From Cryptomeria japonica (taxonomy: Eukaryota; Streptophyta; Pinopsida; Cupressales; Cupressaceae), in NCBI RefSeq assembly GCF_030272615.1, contig NC_081412.1, forward strand, positions 546,416,202-546,480,201: DNA of 64,000 nucleotides, given 5' to 3'. Within the stretch, counting starts at the first letter, position 1. Every line of letters begins with the position of its first letter. Below, one piece after another: positions 62,703-64,000 of this stretch. The notes beneath the pieces are model-generated. The model ran no database searches, was not told the origin of the DNA, and saw nothing but the letters and a program-made list of their open reading frames with translations. The translations under genes and the position numbers were made by a program.

Positions 62703-64000
62703 GGGAATTGGAGCTAAGGTATTCAGGAGATTCTTCCTTTTTTCAAAAAAAATAGAAGAGCTTTTGTTTTGAATAGGCATTTTTAACCGATAGGACCATA
62801 AGCGAGATGTGTTGCAGAAGTCAAGTTCAAATTGTAGCTAGTAGTTCATTTAATGTAGTGATTGAGAGAAGTAACTGAAGATCTGGTCTGGTTTCAGGAA
62901 TGATCTATCCTATGTAAGACGTTATCTAAGTTAACTTAGGTTTGATAAGATCTTTGTTTGAACTGGCTTAAAGATGATCGACAAAATCATGCAACGCAAC
63001 TGCAGAGGTACACTATCAAGGTTGTTTATGCTTAGGAGGATGATAACCAGTTTTAGGCTTGTTGTAGACTATTTTGGACAGGTTTGACTGTTCTGGACTG
63101 GCAAAATCAGAGACTTGTACGACTATATTTCTAAGACCATATGATAGTATAATAGGTTTAGGACCTCGACAGTTCTGTTTCGTACGAGTTGTTGCCTAGT
63201 ACCATATGACAAATGGGTAGGTCCTGAATGACAAATTATTCTGTTTAGGTTTGTCTCATATGACACGAGATTTATCTTTAAGCGACAGACTGTTGGGTTT
63301 TGTACAACAGAGGATTGAGCTTAGGACGACAAATTAGCAGACTCGTATGACATAGAATATGGTGCAGGATGATAAATTACCAAGCTTGTACAACTATTCA
63401 CATAACAAAGACAAAAATTCTAAGTTTTTTCAATGGCTGATTATGACAACTGAGTATGACCAATTCTGAGATGGACTGATTTTTGACTAGGATAGACTAG
63501 TTTGTGACACAGACAGAGTTTTGATCACTGAGTTTATTAATTTGTTTTCTCTAGTTTTAGTATTCCAATTTTAGTTTGAGGGATGAAAATGCAAAAAACA
63601 CGCAGAATGAATAGTAACTCCAATCACAACATGCAAACCCTATGGAAGTTGGCTTAGAGAAGAAAACCTTTGCTTGCTGACTTAGGTACACACCCAATAG
63701 CTAATCAGAATATGGCCACTGAGTCTCACACAATGGATTCTCAACACCGTATTAGTTGACTCCAAATGCTAATGGGGTCACAATATGGCAAGTGTTTTGG
63801 GAGAGTTACTATCTCTCTTGCACAAAGATTATCAACCTTTCGGAGTTGAATCGGGTAGCTTCTATCTTATAGTTCTTAGTCAGGAATTCCATTTGAAATT
63901 ACCCCTTGAATTCACACAAGCATGATGATGACAAGGTACCGAAATAAGTTGTAGTCATGTAAACATGATTGAGACCGCGAGGCCCTACACAATGCTCGAT
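62703..64000. other. No gene seen, probable E4 leader and beyond
   Basis: No LTR end or primer-like site matching the other elements could be found before the window edge. A word 'cgtacgagttgttgcc' and relatives ('tcgtatgaca', 'cttgtacgac') recur loosely at 63115-63390. Confidence 0.4.

Overview
The window looks like intergenic sequence from a large, repeat-rich vascular plant genome. The signs are plant-type Copia and Gypsy-like LTR elements, several of them nested, long GA microsatellites, AT-rich spacers, a decayed PPR (pentatricopeptide repeat) gene and one small gene with a plant-style promoter. A gymnosperm is possible, but that is a guess from genome style. No rRNA, tRNA, CRISPR array or bacterial-type operon was seen.

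Layout. 268-7911: a non-autonomous Gypsy-like LTR element (E1, + strand) with a decayed gag/protease/tail reading and no reverse transcriptase. 8560-10025: an AT-rich degenerate tandem array. 10234-10563 (minus): the one small gene that looks intact (109 aa), with a TATA box upstream. 11148-11690: a small repeat-flanked unit. 12766-21505: a terminal-inverted-repeat (TIR) element whose arms are about 460-490 bp. Its core is purine tracts plus a palindromic satellite built from two 10-bp words. The satellite is split by a 3.7-kb minus-strand LTR insertion (15814-19528, TSD cacca), which is itself split by a plus-strand solo LTR (16275-17392). 22557-23918: a solo LTR with TSD agaaa.

24479-35268: a second Gypsy-like element (E2, +) whose gag is split by a 7.5-kb minus-strand relative (E3, 26244-33738, TSD attct). 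35772-36531: an LTR fragment that ends where a second TIR transposon starts (36535). This transposon carries a decayed multi-exon gene of unknown function (36853-47301) and was split by a complete but decayed 7.66-kb Copia element (37917-45573, minus). 47302-55750: simple and satellite repeats, an unidentified 55-codon possible exon (49130-49297), a PPR pseudogene (50930-52550), three hairpin palindromes and a 359-bp tandem satellite. 55860-64000: part of a fourth Gypsy-like element (E4, minus), with the 3' LTR ending at 57071 and a decayed gag at 60447-62702.

The Gypsy-like elements E1-E4 share related LTR starts (TGTAG..., with variants), G-rich polypurine tracts or TGGTGA... primer sites where visible, and gag C-termini with a Cys/His cluster. 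None has a visible reverse transcriptase or integrase, so they look like non-autonomous (LARD-like) families mobilised by a partner outside the window. Nearly every element reading frame carries in-frame stops, many of a kind explained by C-to-T decay. Coordinates of repeat edges are exact where a TSD or TG/CA end is cited and approximate elsewhere.
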